Shown: positions 7,889-21,843 of the stretch, one piece after another
How positions within the stretch are numbered: the stretch's first letter is position 1
Layout of the letters: every line of letters begins with the position of its first letter
NCBI GenBank assembly: GCA_038255145.1
Contig: JBBSLP010000026.1
Coordinates: 1-64,000, forward strand
DNA: 64,000 bases
Direction of reading: 5' to 3'
DNA from: WHTX01 sp038255145
Lineage (GTDB): Bacteria > Actinomycetota > Acidimicrobiia > Acidimicrobiales > CAIXPF01
Notes under the pieces: model-generated
Databases searched by the model: none
What the model was told of the DNA's origin: nothing
The model's input: only the letters and a program-made list of their open reading frames with translations
Translations under genes and position numbers: made by a program

Positions 7889-10800
7889 CCCTGCACCTCT
7901 CCGTTCCGGTCGACGCCGTTGGTGGTCGGGGGGGTCAGCGAGGTGCGACCCCGCTGCAGCCCGGTCCGGTACTGCGAGAGCACGCGGCGCACCTCTTCGG
8001 GCGACCGGGTGCTGGTAGCGGGCCGATCGGACCCTGCCGCCTGTTCGGCCCCGAGGGCCCGCAACTGCTGGCGTGGTGAACGCCGGGTCAGGCCCGCAGC
8101 GGTGACCGAGGAGGGCGGCGACTCCGAGGACGGGGGCACCGGGCCCCGGCCCCCCGAAGTGGCGCCACGGGCGCCAGACCCCTCGATCAGCGCGTCGGGG
8201 GCGGCGGCCGTGGGCGGCTCGGTGGCCAGGCTGCGACGCTCGGGCCGGGTCCGGCCGGAGAGGGCGGGAGAACCGCCACCGCGCCGGGCGACGCGGGCCG
8301 TGGCCGACTCCGCCCGCCGGACCGGCCGGGGTGGCTCCTCGGGCTGAGGGGCCGGGGAGCGTCGGGGCAGGGGGGGCGAGGTCGGCAGCGAGGCGGGCGG
8401 GACGGGGCCCGCACCGGGCTCGACCACGACGGGAGGCTCGACCGGCGTGGCCGGCGCCGGGACGACGCGAGCCGCGGGGGCGATCGGCGCCACGGGGGTG
8501 GCCGGAGCGACGGGGGCGGACGGGGCAGGGGCCGTCGGCGGCGCCGGGTCGGCGGCGCGGTCGGGCCGGGCGACCGGGACCGAAGCCGGGGGCCGCCGGT
8601 GCCGGGTCTGGGGCTGGGGGACGGCCCGCGGCACCGTGGGCGCCGGGTCGGCCGAGCCCGGGCGGGCGGAGCGCAGGTCGATCGTCGGCGACTCGATCAC
8701 AGGCGGCTCGGGCGTCGGCAGCTCGGGCGCGGCCGGCTCCGTCGCGGGCGGCGCCGGCGTGGGTAGCTCGGCGTCGACGGCGGGGCGCAGGGCCCGCACC
8801 GGGGTCGAGGGCCTCGTGTCGATGACCTGGAGGTCGTCGTCACCGGGATCGGAGTAGGTGAACGACTGGCCCCCGTCCGCCGGGGTGCCGGGTCCGTCCC
8901 CGCCCCGGACCGCCCGCAGGTGGGGGGCGGCCTCCGACGCCGCGGCCCGGGTGACGGTGCCGTTGCGGGCCACCGGAACCGCCGCCGCCGCCGCCCGAGC
9001 GGCCGCGGCACGATCCGCGGTGCCGTTGGCCGGCCGAGCCGGGCCCGCCGGGGGCCGCGTCTGGCCAGCGCCGGCGCCGACACCGACGGGGGTGCGCTCG
9101 GGCCGACCTGTCGGAGGCCGACCGGCCGGGGTCCGGGCCGGGCCCGTCTGCGGGGTGCGGGCCGGAGGGTTGACCTCGTTGACCAGCTCGGCGGGGATGG
9201 AGACCAGGGCGGTGATGCCGCCGGCGGGGGCGGCGGCCAACCGCACCGACAGGTGGTGGCGTCGGGCCAGCCGGCCGACCACGGTGAAGCCCAGGGACCG
9301 AGACAGGGCCAGGCCCATGACCGGGGGGTGGGTCAGCAGCTCGTTGGCCTCGGCCAGGTGCTCGGGGCTCATGCCGATGCCCTGATCGGACACCGAGAGC
9401 ACGTAGTTGCCGTCGTTGGTGTGGTGGCCCACGACCTCGACGCGCATCTCCGGGGGGGAGAACTGGGTGGCGTTCTCCATCAGCTCGGCCAGCAGGTGGG
9501 AGAGGTCCACGGCGGTGGCCGCGTCGACGGCCACCTCGTCGAGGGCGAGCAGGTTCACCCGGGTGAAGTCCTCGACCTCGCCCACCGCCACCCGCACCAC
9601 GTCGGACAGGCCCACCGGTCGACCCCGTCGCCGGGGGCCTTCGGCCCCGGCCAGCACGAGCAGGGACTCGGCGTTGCGCCGCATCCGGGTGGCCAGGTGG
9701 TCGAGGCGGAACAGGTTGTCGAGCTGGTCGGGGTCGGTCTCGTTCGACTCGAGCTGGTCGATGAAGTCGATCTGGCGGTCGAGCAGGGCCTGGTTGCGAC
9801 GGGCCAGGTTGAGGAACAGCTCGCTCACGCCCTTGCGCAGCAGGGCGGCCTGCTCGGTGGCCACCTGGGTGGTGGTGTCCTGCACCATGTTGAAGGCCTG
9901 GGCCAGACGACCGATCTCGTCACGGCCACCCACGGGGATGCCCACCAGGGCGTTGACCGGGGTGCCCTCGTCGGGCGCCCGCAGCTGATCGACCAGGGAG
10001 GGCAGCTGCTCGGTGGCCAACTGGTCGGCGGCCACGGTGAGCTGGCGCAGGGGCCGGGTGATGGCCCGGGCCACGAAGAAGGCCACGATCAGTGCGGCCA
10101 GCAGGCCGAGCCCGACACCGGCCAGGTACAGGCGCACCGTGGTCACGGCGTCGGTGCGCAACGAGCTGGCCTGGACGAAGACGCCCTGGGCGATCTCGCT
10201 CTCGACGTCGAGCACCTTGCCCAGCTGCTGGGCCGAGGCGTCGGCGAAGCTCACCGCGGCTTCGTCGTCCACCGCCTCCACGGGCGACGTGCCGACCGCG
10301 GTCTGCAGGATGCTCTCGCTCACCACCCCCAGGGCCCGGGCCTCGGCCGAGGCCTGCACGTTGCGCAGCCGGGCGTTCAGCTCGGGCGAGGCCTGCTCGA
10401 AGAAGGAGTCCGAGCGGCGGGAGGCATCGGCCGCCGCCCGGGCCGCGCTGGCGGCCAGCTCCGGGGTGGCGCGGCCGGCGGCGAGGGCCCCGGTCACCAG
10501 GGCCGCGGCCTCGGCGTTGGCCGACTTTGCCTTGGACAGGGTGGTCGCCGCCACCAGCTGCTGGGCGATGTCGGGAAGGGACGGCTCGTCCTGGGCCGCC
10601 TCGAAGATGCCCGTGGCCGCGTCGACCACGGTGCGGTAGCCGTTGAGGGACTGCTCGAGGTCCAGGGTCCGGTCGGTGGTCCCCTGGCGCAGGTCGGCCA
10701 GGTTGGCCGTCCGGTCGGCCAGGGTGTCGGCCCGCTCGGCCACCGGTCCCGCCGCGAAGGGGACCAGGGCGCCGCGCAGCGCCATCACCGCGGCATCCGT

Positions 10801-11064
10801 CACCGCCTGCTGACGGAGGTAGAGCTCCTGGCCCGCGGCACCACCGGAGCCCAGCACCACCGCGGCCCGCAGCTCCTCGAGCTGGAGCTGGTGACTGGCC
10901 GCCGCCGTCTGGGCCACGACCTCGGCCAGGCGTTCGGCCCGACGGGCGTCTTCGGCCCGGGCCAGACGATCCCTCACGCCGACGCCGGCCAGGATGCCCA
11001 GGACCAGCAACGGCGCGACGAGGATGCCCGCCAGCTTCGTGCCGACCCTCATGTTCTTCAGCAC
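7885..11064 (-). CDS. cvnA: Conservon sensor-kinase-like protein CvnA
   Basis: About 1059 residues from a GTG at 11064 (VLKNMRVGTK); an ATG four codons later is equally possible. A first membrane helix at residues 11-30 leads to a large extracytoplasmic nitrate/nitrite-sensing-like helical domain. A second helix (VRLYLAGVGLGLLAALIVAFFVA) is followed by HAMP. The cytoplasmic part has a dimerisation-like helix (NLARRNQALLDRQIDFIDQLE) and a HATPase_c domain with ELMENATQFS (N box) and DQGIGMS (G1 box). A Pro/Ala-rich tail of about 400 residues fills the rest and is probably disordered. The usual phospho-acceptor His context is not clear. It is divergent from the DUF4388 gene at 11330. Confidence 0.9.
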   Translation of the reverse strand: MLKNMRVGTKLAGILVAPLLVLGILAGVGVRDRLARAEDARRAERLAEVVAQTAAASHQLQLEELRAAVVLGSGGAAGQELYLRQQAVTDAAVMALRGALVPFAAGPVAERADTLADRTANLADLRQGTTDRTLDLEQSLNGYRTVVDAATGIFEAAQDEPSLPDIAQQLVAATTLSKAKSANAEAAALVTGALAAGRATPELAASAARAAADASRRSDSFFEQASPELNARLRNVQASAEARALGVVSESILQTAVGTSPVEAVDDEAAVSFADASAQQLGKVLDVESEIAQGVFVQASSLRTDAVTTVRLYLAGVGLGLLAALIVAFFVARAITRPLRQLTVAADQLATEQLPSLVDQLRAPDEGTPVNALVGIPVGGRDEIGRLAQAFNMVQDTTTQVATEQAALLRKGVSELFLNLARRNQALLDRQIDFIDQLESNETDPDQLDNLFRLDHLATRMRRNAESLLVLAGAEGPRRRGRPVGLSDVVRVAVGEVEDFTRVNLLALDEVAVDAATAVDLSHLLAELMENATQFSPPEMRVEVVGHHTNDGNYVLSVSDQGIGMSPEHLAEANELLTHPPVMGLALSRSLGFTVVGRLARRHHLSVRLAAAPAGGITALVSIPAELVNEVNPPARTPQTGPARTPAGRPPTGRPERTPVGVGAGAGQTRPPAGPARPANGTADRAAAARAAAAAVPVARNGTVTRAAASEAAPHLRAVRGGDGPGTPADGGQSFTYSDPGDDDLQVIDTRPSTPVRALRPAVDAELPTPAPPATEPAAPELPTPEPPVIESPTIDLRSARPGSADPAPTVPRAVPQPQTRHRRPPASVPVARPDRAADPAPPTAPAPSAPVAPATPVAPIAPAARVVPAPATPVEPPVVVEPGAGPVPPASLPTSPPLPRRSPAPQPEEPPRPVRRAESATARVARRGGGSPALSGRTRPERRSLATEPPTAAAPDALIEGSGARGATSGGRGPVPPSSESPPSSVTAAGLTRRSPRQQLRALGAEQAAGSDRPATSTRSPEEVRRVLSQYRTGLQRGRTSLTPPTTNGVDRNGEVQG

Positions 11065-11329
11065 CGATCGGCCTGCTTTCTCACGAACCGCAGGGCGAGC
11101 TGGGCGGACCACCACCCGCGTGGGGTCAAGCCGATCCCGCACGCGGGCTGCACTCCGAAACCCACGCCGCCTGCCCGCCTGGAAGACGTGGTACGGGACA
11201 CCACGTCCGAGATGAAGACTAGGAGCGAATCGTCCCAGTTGCGACTACCTGGGCACGGTCGCCCTGGGCTGTGGTAGGGCGGTCGTCGGCCCGTGTTGGG
11301 CGCGACGGTCGCGCCGGTAGGGTCCCTGC

Positions 11330-12052
11330 ATGGTCGCGGCCACCGCATCCCTGGCGGGCTCACTCGACGATTTCCCGGCCCCGGCCCTGTTCCGCCTGGT
11401 GGCCCGTTCGCGGCGCACCGGCACCCTGACCATCCAGAGCGGCCCCCACGACCTGGCCATCTGCTTCGCCGACGGCGTGGTGACCTATGCCGGCCCCGCC
11501 GAACTGCCCGGGGTGCGGGCGGCCCTGGTCGGTGCCGGCGTGGTACCTCCGCCGTCGTGGGAGCGGGCCGAGCGCGACTCCACCGGTGCCGGCGCCCGCC
11601 TCGTGGACCAGCTGACGCAGGACCGGGCCGTCACCCCCGAGGTGCTGCACGACGGCCTCTACGAGCTGGCCGTCAACACCGTGTTCGAGCTCCTGCTCCC
11701 CTCCCGGGCGCCGTTCCGCTTCGAGGCCGCGGTCACCCACCGGTTGGCCGGTGGTGGCGCCTTCGACGTGGAGGCGGTGGTGGCCGACGCCGCCGCCCGG
11801 CTCCAGGCCTGGCGGATGATCGCCGACGTCATCCCCACCACCTCCCTGGTGGTCCGCCTGGTGCCCCAGCTGCCCGTCGACGAGGCCAGGGTGGTCATCG
11901 AGCGTGAGGAGTGGCCCGTGCTCGCCGCCGTGGACGGCGTGCGTGACGTAGCCGCCATCGTCACCCACACCGGTCTGTCCGCCTTCGGCGTGTGCGGCGT
12001 GCTCCACCGCCTCATCACCCGGGGCATCGCCGCCACCGACCTGCAGCCCTGA
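11330..12052 (+). CDS. DUF4388 domain-containing protein
   Basis: A 240-residue soluble protein. Residues about 8-110 (GSLDDFPAPALFRLVARSRR-TGTLTI, then LAICFADGVVTYA) match the DUF4388/PATAN pattern, a small effector domain found with response regulators and GTPase systems. The C-terminal half (MIADVIPTTSLVVRLVP, VLAAVDGVRDVAAIVTHTGLSAFGVCGVLHRLITRGI) looks like a winged-helix segment of the same wider family. The ATG at 11330 follows a 265-base intergenic region shared with divergent cvnA, so it may belong to the same regulatory circuit. Its direct role is unknown. Confidence 0.8.
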   Translation: MVAATASLAGSLDDFPAPALFRLVARSRRTGTLTIQSGPHDLAICFADGVVTYAGPAELPGVRAALVGAGVVPPPSWERAERDSTGAGARLVDQLTQDRAVTPEVLHDGLYELAVNTVFELLLPSRAPFRFEAAVTHRLAGGGAFDVEAVVADAAARLQAWRMIADVIPTTSLVVRLVPQLPVDEARVVIEREEWPVLAAVDGVRDVAAIVTHTGLSAFGVCGVLHRLITRGIAATDLQP

Positions 12053-12073
12053 CGCGCTGACGCGTCGGCCACC

Positions 12074-12092
12074 GCCGGCCCGGTCGGCCGGC
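12074..12092. terminator. Hairpin between convergent genes
   Basis: GCCGGCC, a 5-base loop and GGCCGGC form a perfect 7-bp stem in the 42-base gap between the convergent DUF4388 gene and gltD. It is a likely bidirectional terminator without a U-tract. Confidence 0.5.
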
Positions 12093-12094
12093 TG

Positions 12095-13555
12095 CTAGCG
12101 CATGGCCTGCAGGGTGGGGGTGACGGGGTCGGGCAACAGGGAGTCGCCCATGAGGGCCCGGTCGACCGCCGCGGCGCACGAGCGGCCCTCGGCGATGGCC
12201 CACACGATGAGGCTCTGACCCCGGCCCATGTCGCCACAGCAGAACACGTTGTCGACGTTGGTGGCCCAGCCCCCGTCGCGGGCCACGTTGCCCCGGGGGT
12301 CGAGCTCGACGCCCAGGCCTTCGAGCAGAGGGCTGCGCTCGGGCCCCGTGAAGCCCAGGGCCAGCAGCACCAGCTCGCACTCCAGCTCGAACTCGGTGCC
12401 CTCGACGTCGACGAAGCTGGGGCGCCCGTCGACGACCTCGAGCTCGACCTGGCAGCCCTTGAGCGCCCGGACCTGCCCCGACCCGTCGTCGAGCAGCTCC
12501 TTGGTGGTGACCGAGAACCAGCGGTCGCCACCCTCCTCGTGGGCCGAGGCCGTGCGCATCATCAGCGGCCACATGGGCCACGGCGTGGTGGTGTCGCGCT
12601 GCTCGGGGGGCAGGGGCATGATCTCGAAGCTGTGCACCGACAGCGCCCCCTGGCGCAGGGCGGTACCCAGGCAGTCGGCCCCGGTGTCGCCACCGCCGAT
12701 GACGATGACCCGCTTCCCGGCGGCGTTGATGGGGGCCGCGGCCAGGTCCCCCTCCTGCACCTTGTTGGACAGGGGCAGGTACTCCATGGCCTGGTGCACC
12801 CCGCCCAGCTCGCGCCCGGGAACGGGCAGGTCACGCCAGTTGGTGGCCCCGCCGGCGAGGACCACGGCGTCGTAGCCGGCCACCTCGTCGGTGGGCACGT
12901 TCACCCCGACGTGGGCGTTGGTGCGGAACGTGGTGCCCTCGGCCTCCATCTGGGCCAGGCGCCGGTCGAGGACGGCCTTCTCCATCTTGAACTCGGGGAT
13001 GCCGTAGCGCATGAGACCACCGGGGCGGTCGGCCCGCTCGTAGACGACGACCTCGTGGCCGGCCCGGGTCAGCTGCTGGGCCGAGGCCAGCCCGGAGGGA
13101 CCCGAGCCGATGACGGCCACCCGGCGCCCGGTGCGCACGGTGGGGCGCAGGGGGGCGATCCAGCCCTCGTCCCAGGCCCGGTCGGCGATCTGCTGCTCGA
13201 TGGTCTTGATGGCCACCGCGGGCTGGTTGATGCCCAGCACACAGGCCGCCTCACAGGGAGCGGGGCACAGCCGCCCGGTGAACTCGGGGAAGTTGTTGGT
13301 GGCGTGCAGGCGCTCGCTGGCGTCGAGCCAGCGGTCCTTGTACACCAGGTCGTTCCAGTCGGGGATGATGTTGCCCAGCGGACAGGCGTTGTTGAAGAAC
13401 GGGATGCCGCAGTTCATGCACCGCCCGGCCTGGACCCGGCTCTCGTCCTCGGCGAAGGGCTCGTAGACCTCGTGCCAGTCGAGCAGGCGCAGCTCGGCCG
13501 GACGGCGGCGGGGGGTGGCCCGGCCGTGCTTGAGGAACCCTCTGATGTCACCCAT
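12095..13555 (-). CDS. gltD: Glutamate synthase small subunit
   Basis: A 486-residue NADPH-dependent subunit of glutamate synthase, which feeds electrons to GltB so that 2-oxoglutarate and glutamine give two glutamates. The N-terminal Cys sets at residues 46, 49 and 58 (CMNCGIPFFNNAC) and 97, 101 and 105 (CPAPCEAAC) match the 4Fe-4S-binding domain. The FAD Rossmann motif is VIGSGPSGLASAQQL, and the NADPH motif is VIGGGDTGADCLGTA. The C-terminal GDMGRGQSLIVWAIAEGR is the second FAD contact. Length fits the family. It lies 56 bases after gltB on the same strand and is surely cotranscribed. Confidence 0.95.
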   Translation of the reverse strand: MGDIRGFLKHGRATPRRRPAELRLLDWHEVYEPFAEDESRVQAGRCMNCGIPFFNNACPLGNIIPDWNDLVYKDRWLDASERLHATNNFPEFTGRLCPAPCEAACVLGINQPAVAIKTIEQQIADRAWDEGWIAPLRPTVRTGRRVAVIGSGPSGLASAQQLTRAGHEVVVYERADRPGGLMRYGIPEFKMEKAVLDRRLAQMEAEGTTFRTNAHVGVNVPTDEVAGYDAVVLAGGATNWRDLPVPGRELGGVHQAMEYLPLSNKVQEGDLAAAPINAAGKRVIVIGGGDTGADCLGTALRQGALSVHSFEIMPLPPEQRDTTTPWPMWPLMMRTASAHEEGGDRWFSVTTKELLDDGSGQVRALKGCQVELEVVDGRPSFVDVEGTEFELECELVLLALGFTGPERSPLLEGLGVELDPRGNVARDGGWATNVDNVFCCGDMGRGQSLIVWAIAEGRSCAAAVDRALMGDSLLPDPVTPTLQAMR

Positions 13556-13611
13556 GTGCTGCCTCTGGCCTCGCTGTCACCGACGCGTTTATCACTGCAC
13601 CACCGGTCGCG

Positions 13612-18204
<4,593 letters not shown>

Positions 18205-18421
18205 GCTCGCTTCCGGGTCGTCGCTCGGGAGGACAAGCGGCCCGGGACAGCGTTGGCCCAGTGACCGAGTTCGCCATGTTACCGATCGCCGACGTGGCAG
18301 GTCGAACCAGTTCGACGGATCCCTTCCGCTCGTTGCGCCAGGGCTCCGCCGATCGTCGGGCCCACGCATCCACCAGCCGCATCCACCAACGTGACGGCCC
18401 GCGCTGCTACCTTGCGCCGCC

Positions 18422-19495
18422 ATGGCTTCTCGTCGGCTCGCCGGCGGGTTGGGGGCCTTCCTGGCGGCGCAGCTCGCGCTGGTCGCCGTCGCGTCAACTG
18501 CACCAGCGAGCTGGCAGCCGCTCGAAGCGCGCCTGCCTGTGATGGCGGTCGCCCCGGAACCGGGGTCCGCCCCGTCGCCGGTGACGCTCGCCTTCGCCGG
18601 CGACATCCACCTCGAGGGCCCGTTGGCCCAGCGGTGGACCGAGCTGGGCACGCACCTGTTCGACCCGTTGGCCGCCATGGTGGCCGATGCCGACGTCGCC
18701 GTCGTCAACCTGGAGACGGCCATCGGCGAGGCGGGTCAGCCGGAGGACAAGCAGTACACGTTCCGGGCGCCGGCCGAGGTGCTGACCGGACTGCGTGACG
18801 CCGGGGTGGATGCCGCCAGCCTCGCCAACAACCACGGCATGGACTACGGGCCCGAGGGCCTGGCCGCCACCGTCATCGCCGGACAGGCGGCGGGGCTGCC
18901 CCTGCTCGGCGCCGGTCGCGATGCCGCCGCGGCGTGGACCCCGTGGGTGACCGAGGTGCGGGGTCAACGCATCGCCGTCGTGGCCGCCACCCTGGTCATG
19001 GACGACAACCTCGTGGAACGGTGGACGGCGGGTCCGGACCACCCCGGCCTGGCGTCGGCCCGTGACGTGGCCGCCATCGAAGCCGCGGTGGCCTCGGCCC
19101 GGGCCGAGGCCGACACCGTCGTCGTCTACCTCCACTGGGGGGTCGAAGGTGAGACCTGTCCCAGTGCGCCCCAGCGGTGGATGGCCGACCGGCTGGCCGC
19201 GGCCGGCGCCGACGTGATCGTCGGCACCCACGCCCACCGGCTCCAGGCTGCGGGGCGCAAGGACGGGGTCTTCGTGGCCTACGGCCTGGGCAACGCCGTG
19301 TGGTATGCCGACGGCGGCGCCTCGGCCGACAGCGGGGTGCTGCGACTGACGGTCACGGGTCGTCAGGTGACGGCGTACGACTGGGTGCCGGCCACCATCA
19401 CCGACGGGGTGGCCACCGCCCTCGACGGCGAGGACGCCATCGCCGCCCACGACGCCTGGACGGACCTGCGCAGCTGCGCCGACGTCAGCGGCTGA
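18422..19495 (+). CDS. CapA family protein (poly-gamma-glutamate synthesis-like metallophosphatase fold)
   Basis: A 357-residue exported or membrane-anchored protein. Residues 1-28 form a signal peptide. The PGA_cap fold follows: LAFAGDIHLEG (metal-binding Asp-x-His), VVNLETAIG, SLANNHGMDYG (Asn-His), VVYLHWGVEGE and VIVGTHAHRLQ (His-x-His). These are the usual calcineurin-like metal ligands of the CapA family. In Bacillus CapA takes part in poly-gamma-glutamate capsule export, but most homologues have unknown substrates. The gene stands alone, divergent from gltB, and a 7-bp hairpin follows its stop. Confidence 0.85.
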   Translation: MASRRLAGGLGAFLAAQLALVAVASTAPASWQPLEARLPVMAVAPEPGSAPSPVTLAFAGDIHLEGPLAQRWTELGTHLFDPLAAMVADADVAVVNLETAIGEAGQPEDKQYTFRAPAEVLTGLRDAGVDAASLANNHGMDYGPEGLAATVIAGQAAGLPLLGAGRDAAAAWTPWVTEVRGQRIAVVAATLVMDDNLVERWTAGPDHPGLASARDVAAIEAAVASARAEADTVVVYLHWGVEGETCPSAPQRWMADRLAAAGADVIVGTHAHRLQAAGRKDGVFVAYGLGNAVWYADGGASADSGVLRLTVTGRQVTAYDWVPATITDGVATALDGEDAIAAHDAWTDLRSCADVSG

Positions 19496-19515
19496 TCGGC
19501 TCGGTCGTCGGCGCC

Positions 19516-19533
19516 GCCCTGCCGCTGCAGGGC
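19516..19533 (+). terminator. Short hairpin after the CapA-like gene
   Basis: GCCCTGC, a 4-base loop and GCAGGGC form a perfect 7-bp stem 20 bases beyond the stop codon, with no U-run. It is a candidate intrinsic terminator. Confidence 0.5.
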
Positions 19534-19657
19534 AGGGCTGTCCAGTCGGCTGGAGTCTCGATCAGCGCCGCGGCCGGGCCCGGCCGGCCACCTGGACACC
19601 GTTAGGACCTGGCCCCTCCACTGCTGACGGCCTGCCAGCGGCCGCCAGCATGGTGGC

Positions 19658-21205
19658 GTGGGCCCCCGGAGACGACTGCGACGAGTGTGGAGCCGTTCGT
19701 GGCGACTGCTCGTCGCCGTGCTCGGCTCCCTCGTCGGCGCCGTCATCGCCGTGGCCCTCTTCGCCCAGGTGCGGGCCCCCATCGGGCCCTTCGACGCCAC
19801 CCTGTCGGCCCGACCCTCGCTGCGAGGTGGGACGGTGGTGCTTCTGGGCCCCCTGGGCACCGTCGAGCTCGAGACCCACCGGGGCCCCTTCACCCTGCAG
19901 GCCCAGGTGGACGAGCTGCGGGTGCCCGAGGCCGAGGCCATCGCCCGGGACCCGGCCCGTCTCGACGGCATCGAGGACGACATCGCCCACGACGCCCGCG
20001 AGGGCCTGTGGGCGCTGGCCCGCCGGACAGGCCTGGCCGGCCTGGTCGGCGGTGCCGTCGGCGGCCTGGTGTGCACCCGACGCTGGCGCTGGTTGGGCGG
20101 CGGCGCCGTGGCCGGTTCCCTGCTCGTGGTGGCCGTGACCGCCACCTCGGTGGCCACGTTCCGCCCCCGCGCCCTGGCCGAGCCCCGCTACAGCGGGCTG
20201 CTCACCGTGGCCCCCACCGCCGTGGGCGACGCCCAGGCCCTGGTGGACCGCTTCGGCGAGTACCGGGCGCAGCTGGCCGAGTTCGTGGGCAACGTGGTCG
20301 CCCTCTACCAGGTGGCCTCGGACCTGCCCACCCTGGCCCCCGCCGACGACCTGGTGCGGGTGCTGCACGTCAGCGACGTCCACCTCAACCCCCAGGCCTA
20401 CGACCTGATGAAGGAGCTGGTGCGCCAGTTCGACGTCGACGCCGTGGTCGACACCGGCGATTCGACCGACTTCGGCACCTCGCTCGAGAGCCGGTCGGTG
20501 GCTGCCATCGGCGGGCTGGGCGTGCCCTACGTGTGGATCCGGGGCAACCACGACTCGGCCGCCACCACCCGCTCCATCGCCGCCCTGCCCAACGCCATCG
20601 TGCTCGACGGTCAAGCGGCCGACGTGGCCGGGCTGCGCTTCTTCGGGGTCGGCGACCCCCGGTTCACCCCCGACAAGTCCGAGGCCACGGGGTCCGACGT
20701 CGAACAGGCCGCGGCCGAGGCCTTCGCCCCCCGGGTGGCCAAGCTGCTGCGTGACGCAGAACCGCCCGCCGTCGACGTGCTTGTGGTCCACGACGAGCGC
20801 ACCGCGGCCCGCACGGGCTACCTGGTGCCGCTCATCCTGTCCGGCCACACCCATGAACCCCGGCTGGGGCGCATCGGCGACGCCACCCTGCTGGTGGAGG
20901 GCTCGACGGGCGGTGCGGGACGGCGGGGGGTGAGCGCGGACGAACGGGAGCCGCTGATGTGCTCGATCCTCTACTTCGACCGGGCCACGCGACGCCTGGT
21001 GGCCTATGACCAGGTCAGCGTGGACGGTCTCGGGGAACGAGGGGTGCGGGTCGACCGCCACGCCGTCGAAGAGCCCGAACCCGACGACGACCAGACCGCG
21101 TCCACGACGACGACCACGACGACAGCGACCACGACGACAGCGACCACGACGACGACGGTGACGCCCGTGAACCCGGCGGGCGCGGCCGCCGCCCCTCCGG
21201 GCTGA
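19658..21205 (+). CDS. Membrane-anchored metallophosphoesterase
   Basis: A 515-residue protein with a GTG start. A membrane helix at about residues 16-36 is followed by an extracytoplasmic region, a second hydrophobic pair (LAGLVGGAVGGLVC and GGGAVAGSLLVVAVTATSVATF, about 127-168) and then a calcineurin-like phosphoesterase domain. The domain carries HVSDVHLN, DTGDSTDFG, RGNHDS, VVHDERTA and LSGHTHEP, the complete set of two-metal ligands. The last 40 residues are a Thr-rich run made by ACG/ACC codons, then Pro/Ala. The substrate may be a phospholipid or nucleotide. It is convergent with, and 4 bases from, the mau-like cluster. Confidence 0.85.
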   Translation: MGPRRRLRRVWSRSWRLLVAVLGSLVGAVIAVALFAQVRAPIGPFDATLSARPSLRGGTVVLLGPLGTVELETHRGPFTLQAQVDELRVPEAEAIARDPARLDGIEDDIAHDAREGLWALARRTGLAGLVGGAVGGLVCTRRWRWLGGGAVAGSLLVVAVTATSVATFRPRALAEPRYSGLLTVAPTAVGDAQALVDRFGEYRAQLAEFVGNVVALYQVASDLPTLAPADDLVRVLHVSDVHLNPQAYDLMKELVRQFDVDAVVDTGDSTDFGTSLESRSVAAIGGLGVPYVWIRGNHDSAATTRSIAALPNAIVLDGQAADVAGLRFFGVGDPRFTPDKSEATGSDVEQAAAEAFAPRVAKLLRDAEPPAVDVLVVHDERTAARTGYLVPLILSGHTHEPRLGRIGDATLLVEGSTGGAGRRGVSADEREPLMCSILYFDRATRRLVAYDQVSVDGLGERGVRVDRHAVEEPEPDDDQTASTTTTTTTATTTTATTTTTVTPVNPAGAAAAPPG

Positions 21206-21209
21206 GGCT

Positions 21210-21764
21210 TCAGGCCACCTTGAGGCCGGCCAGGAGCTGGCTGGCCAGGGGCACGAGCGTGGCGCGCTGGGCGTGGGAGCCGATGACGACGTAGGCGCAG
21301 AAGGCCCGGCCCGCCTCGCTGAAGAAGATCTGCAGGCCGCCCTGGCCCCGCTGGGGGCGCTGGAGCTGCTGGGTGGAGAAGGCCTCGGGGTCGAGGGGCA
21401 GGGCCAGCCCGGCCTGGGCGAACAACGCCGTGCCCACCGAGGCGGCATCGAACTCGAGCAGGGCCACGAACACATCGCTGCCCGACATGATCTCCACCGC
21501 GCCGCTGCCGTAGTCACCCCGACCCGGGGGCAGGGGGAAGGTGGCGGCGTGCAGGGTCACCAGGGCGGCCGAATCGACCCCGGCGGGAGCGAAGTCGGCG
21601 CTGGACAGGGCCGCAGCCGGGGCCAGCCCGTTGGCCAGGTCGAGGGCGGGATCACCCGTGGGCGGTACCGGCGTGGGTGCCGAGCGCAGGTGGATGCCGC
21701 TGTCCCAACCCCGCGGCACCTCGAGCTCGACCCCGCCGTGTCCCAGCACCGTCATGTCCGCCAC
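21210..21764 (-). CDS. Hypothetical protein, last gene of the mau-like cluster
   Basis: A 184-residue soluble protein (start MADMTVLGHGG) with no recognised domain. It has an even alternation of short beta-like stretches (ALVTLHAATFPL, VEIMSGSDVFVALLEFD, GLQIFFSEAGRAFCAYVVIGS), an acidic to neutral character, one Cys and no signal peptide. It follows the membrane protein gene by 79 bases on the same strand and closes the five-gene run. It could be an unrelated gene read with the cluster. Confidence 0.6.
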   Translation of the reverse strand: MADMTVLGHGGVELEVPRGWDSGIHLRSAPTPVPPTGDPALDLANGLAPAAALSSADFAPAGVDSAALVTLHAATFPLPPGRGDYGSGAVEIMSGSDVFVALLEFDAASVGTALFAQAGLALPLDPEAFSTQQLQRPQRGQGGLQIFFSEAGRAFCAYVVIGSHAQRATLVPLASQLLAGLKVA

Positions 21765-21843
21765 CCCTCGTCGTCTCGTCGGTCGTCTCGTGCGTCATGT
21801 TGTCCGGTCATCACCGGTCGTCCGTCCGTCGGTCGTCGGTCCA

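Noticed and set aside
8920..11277. Long plus-strand open frame of 785 codons opposite cvnA
   Set aside because: It is the antisense of a well-matched conservon gene; its Gly/His/Gln-rich composition is typical of antisense GC-rich DNA and no domain is visible.
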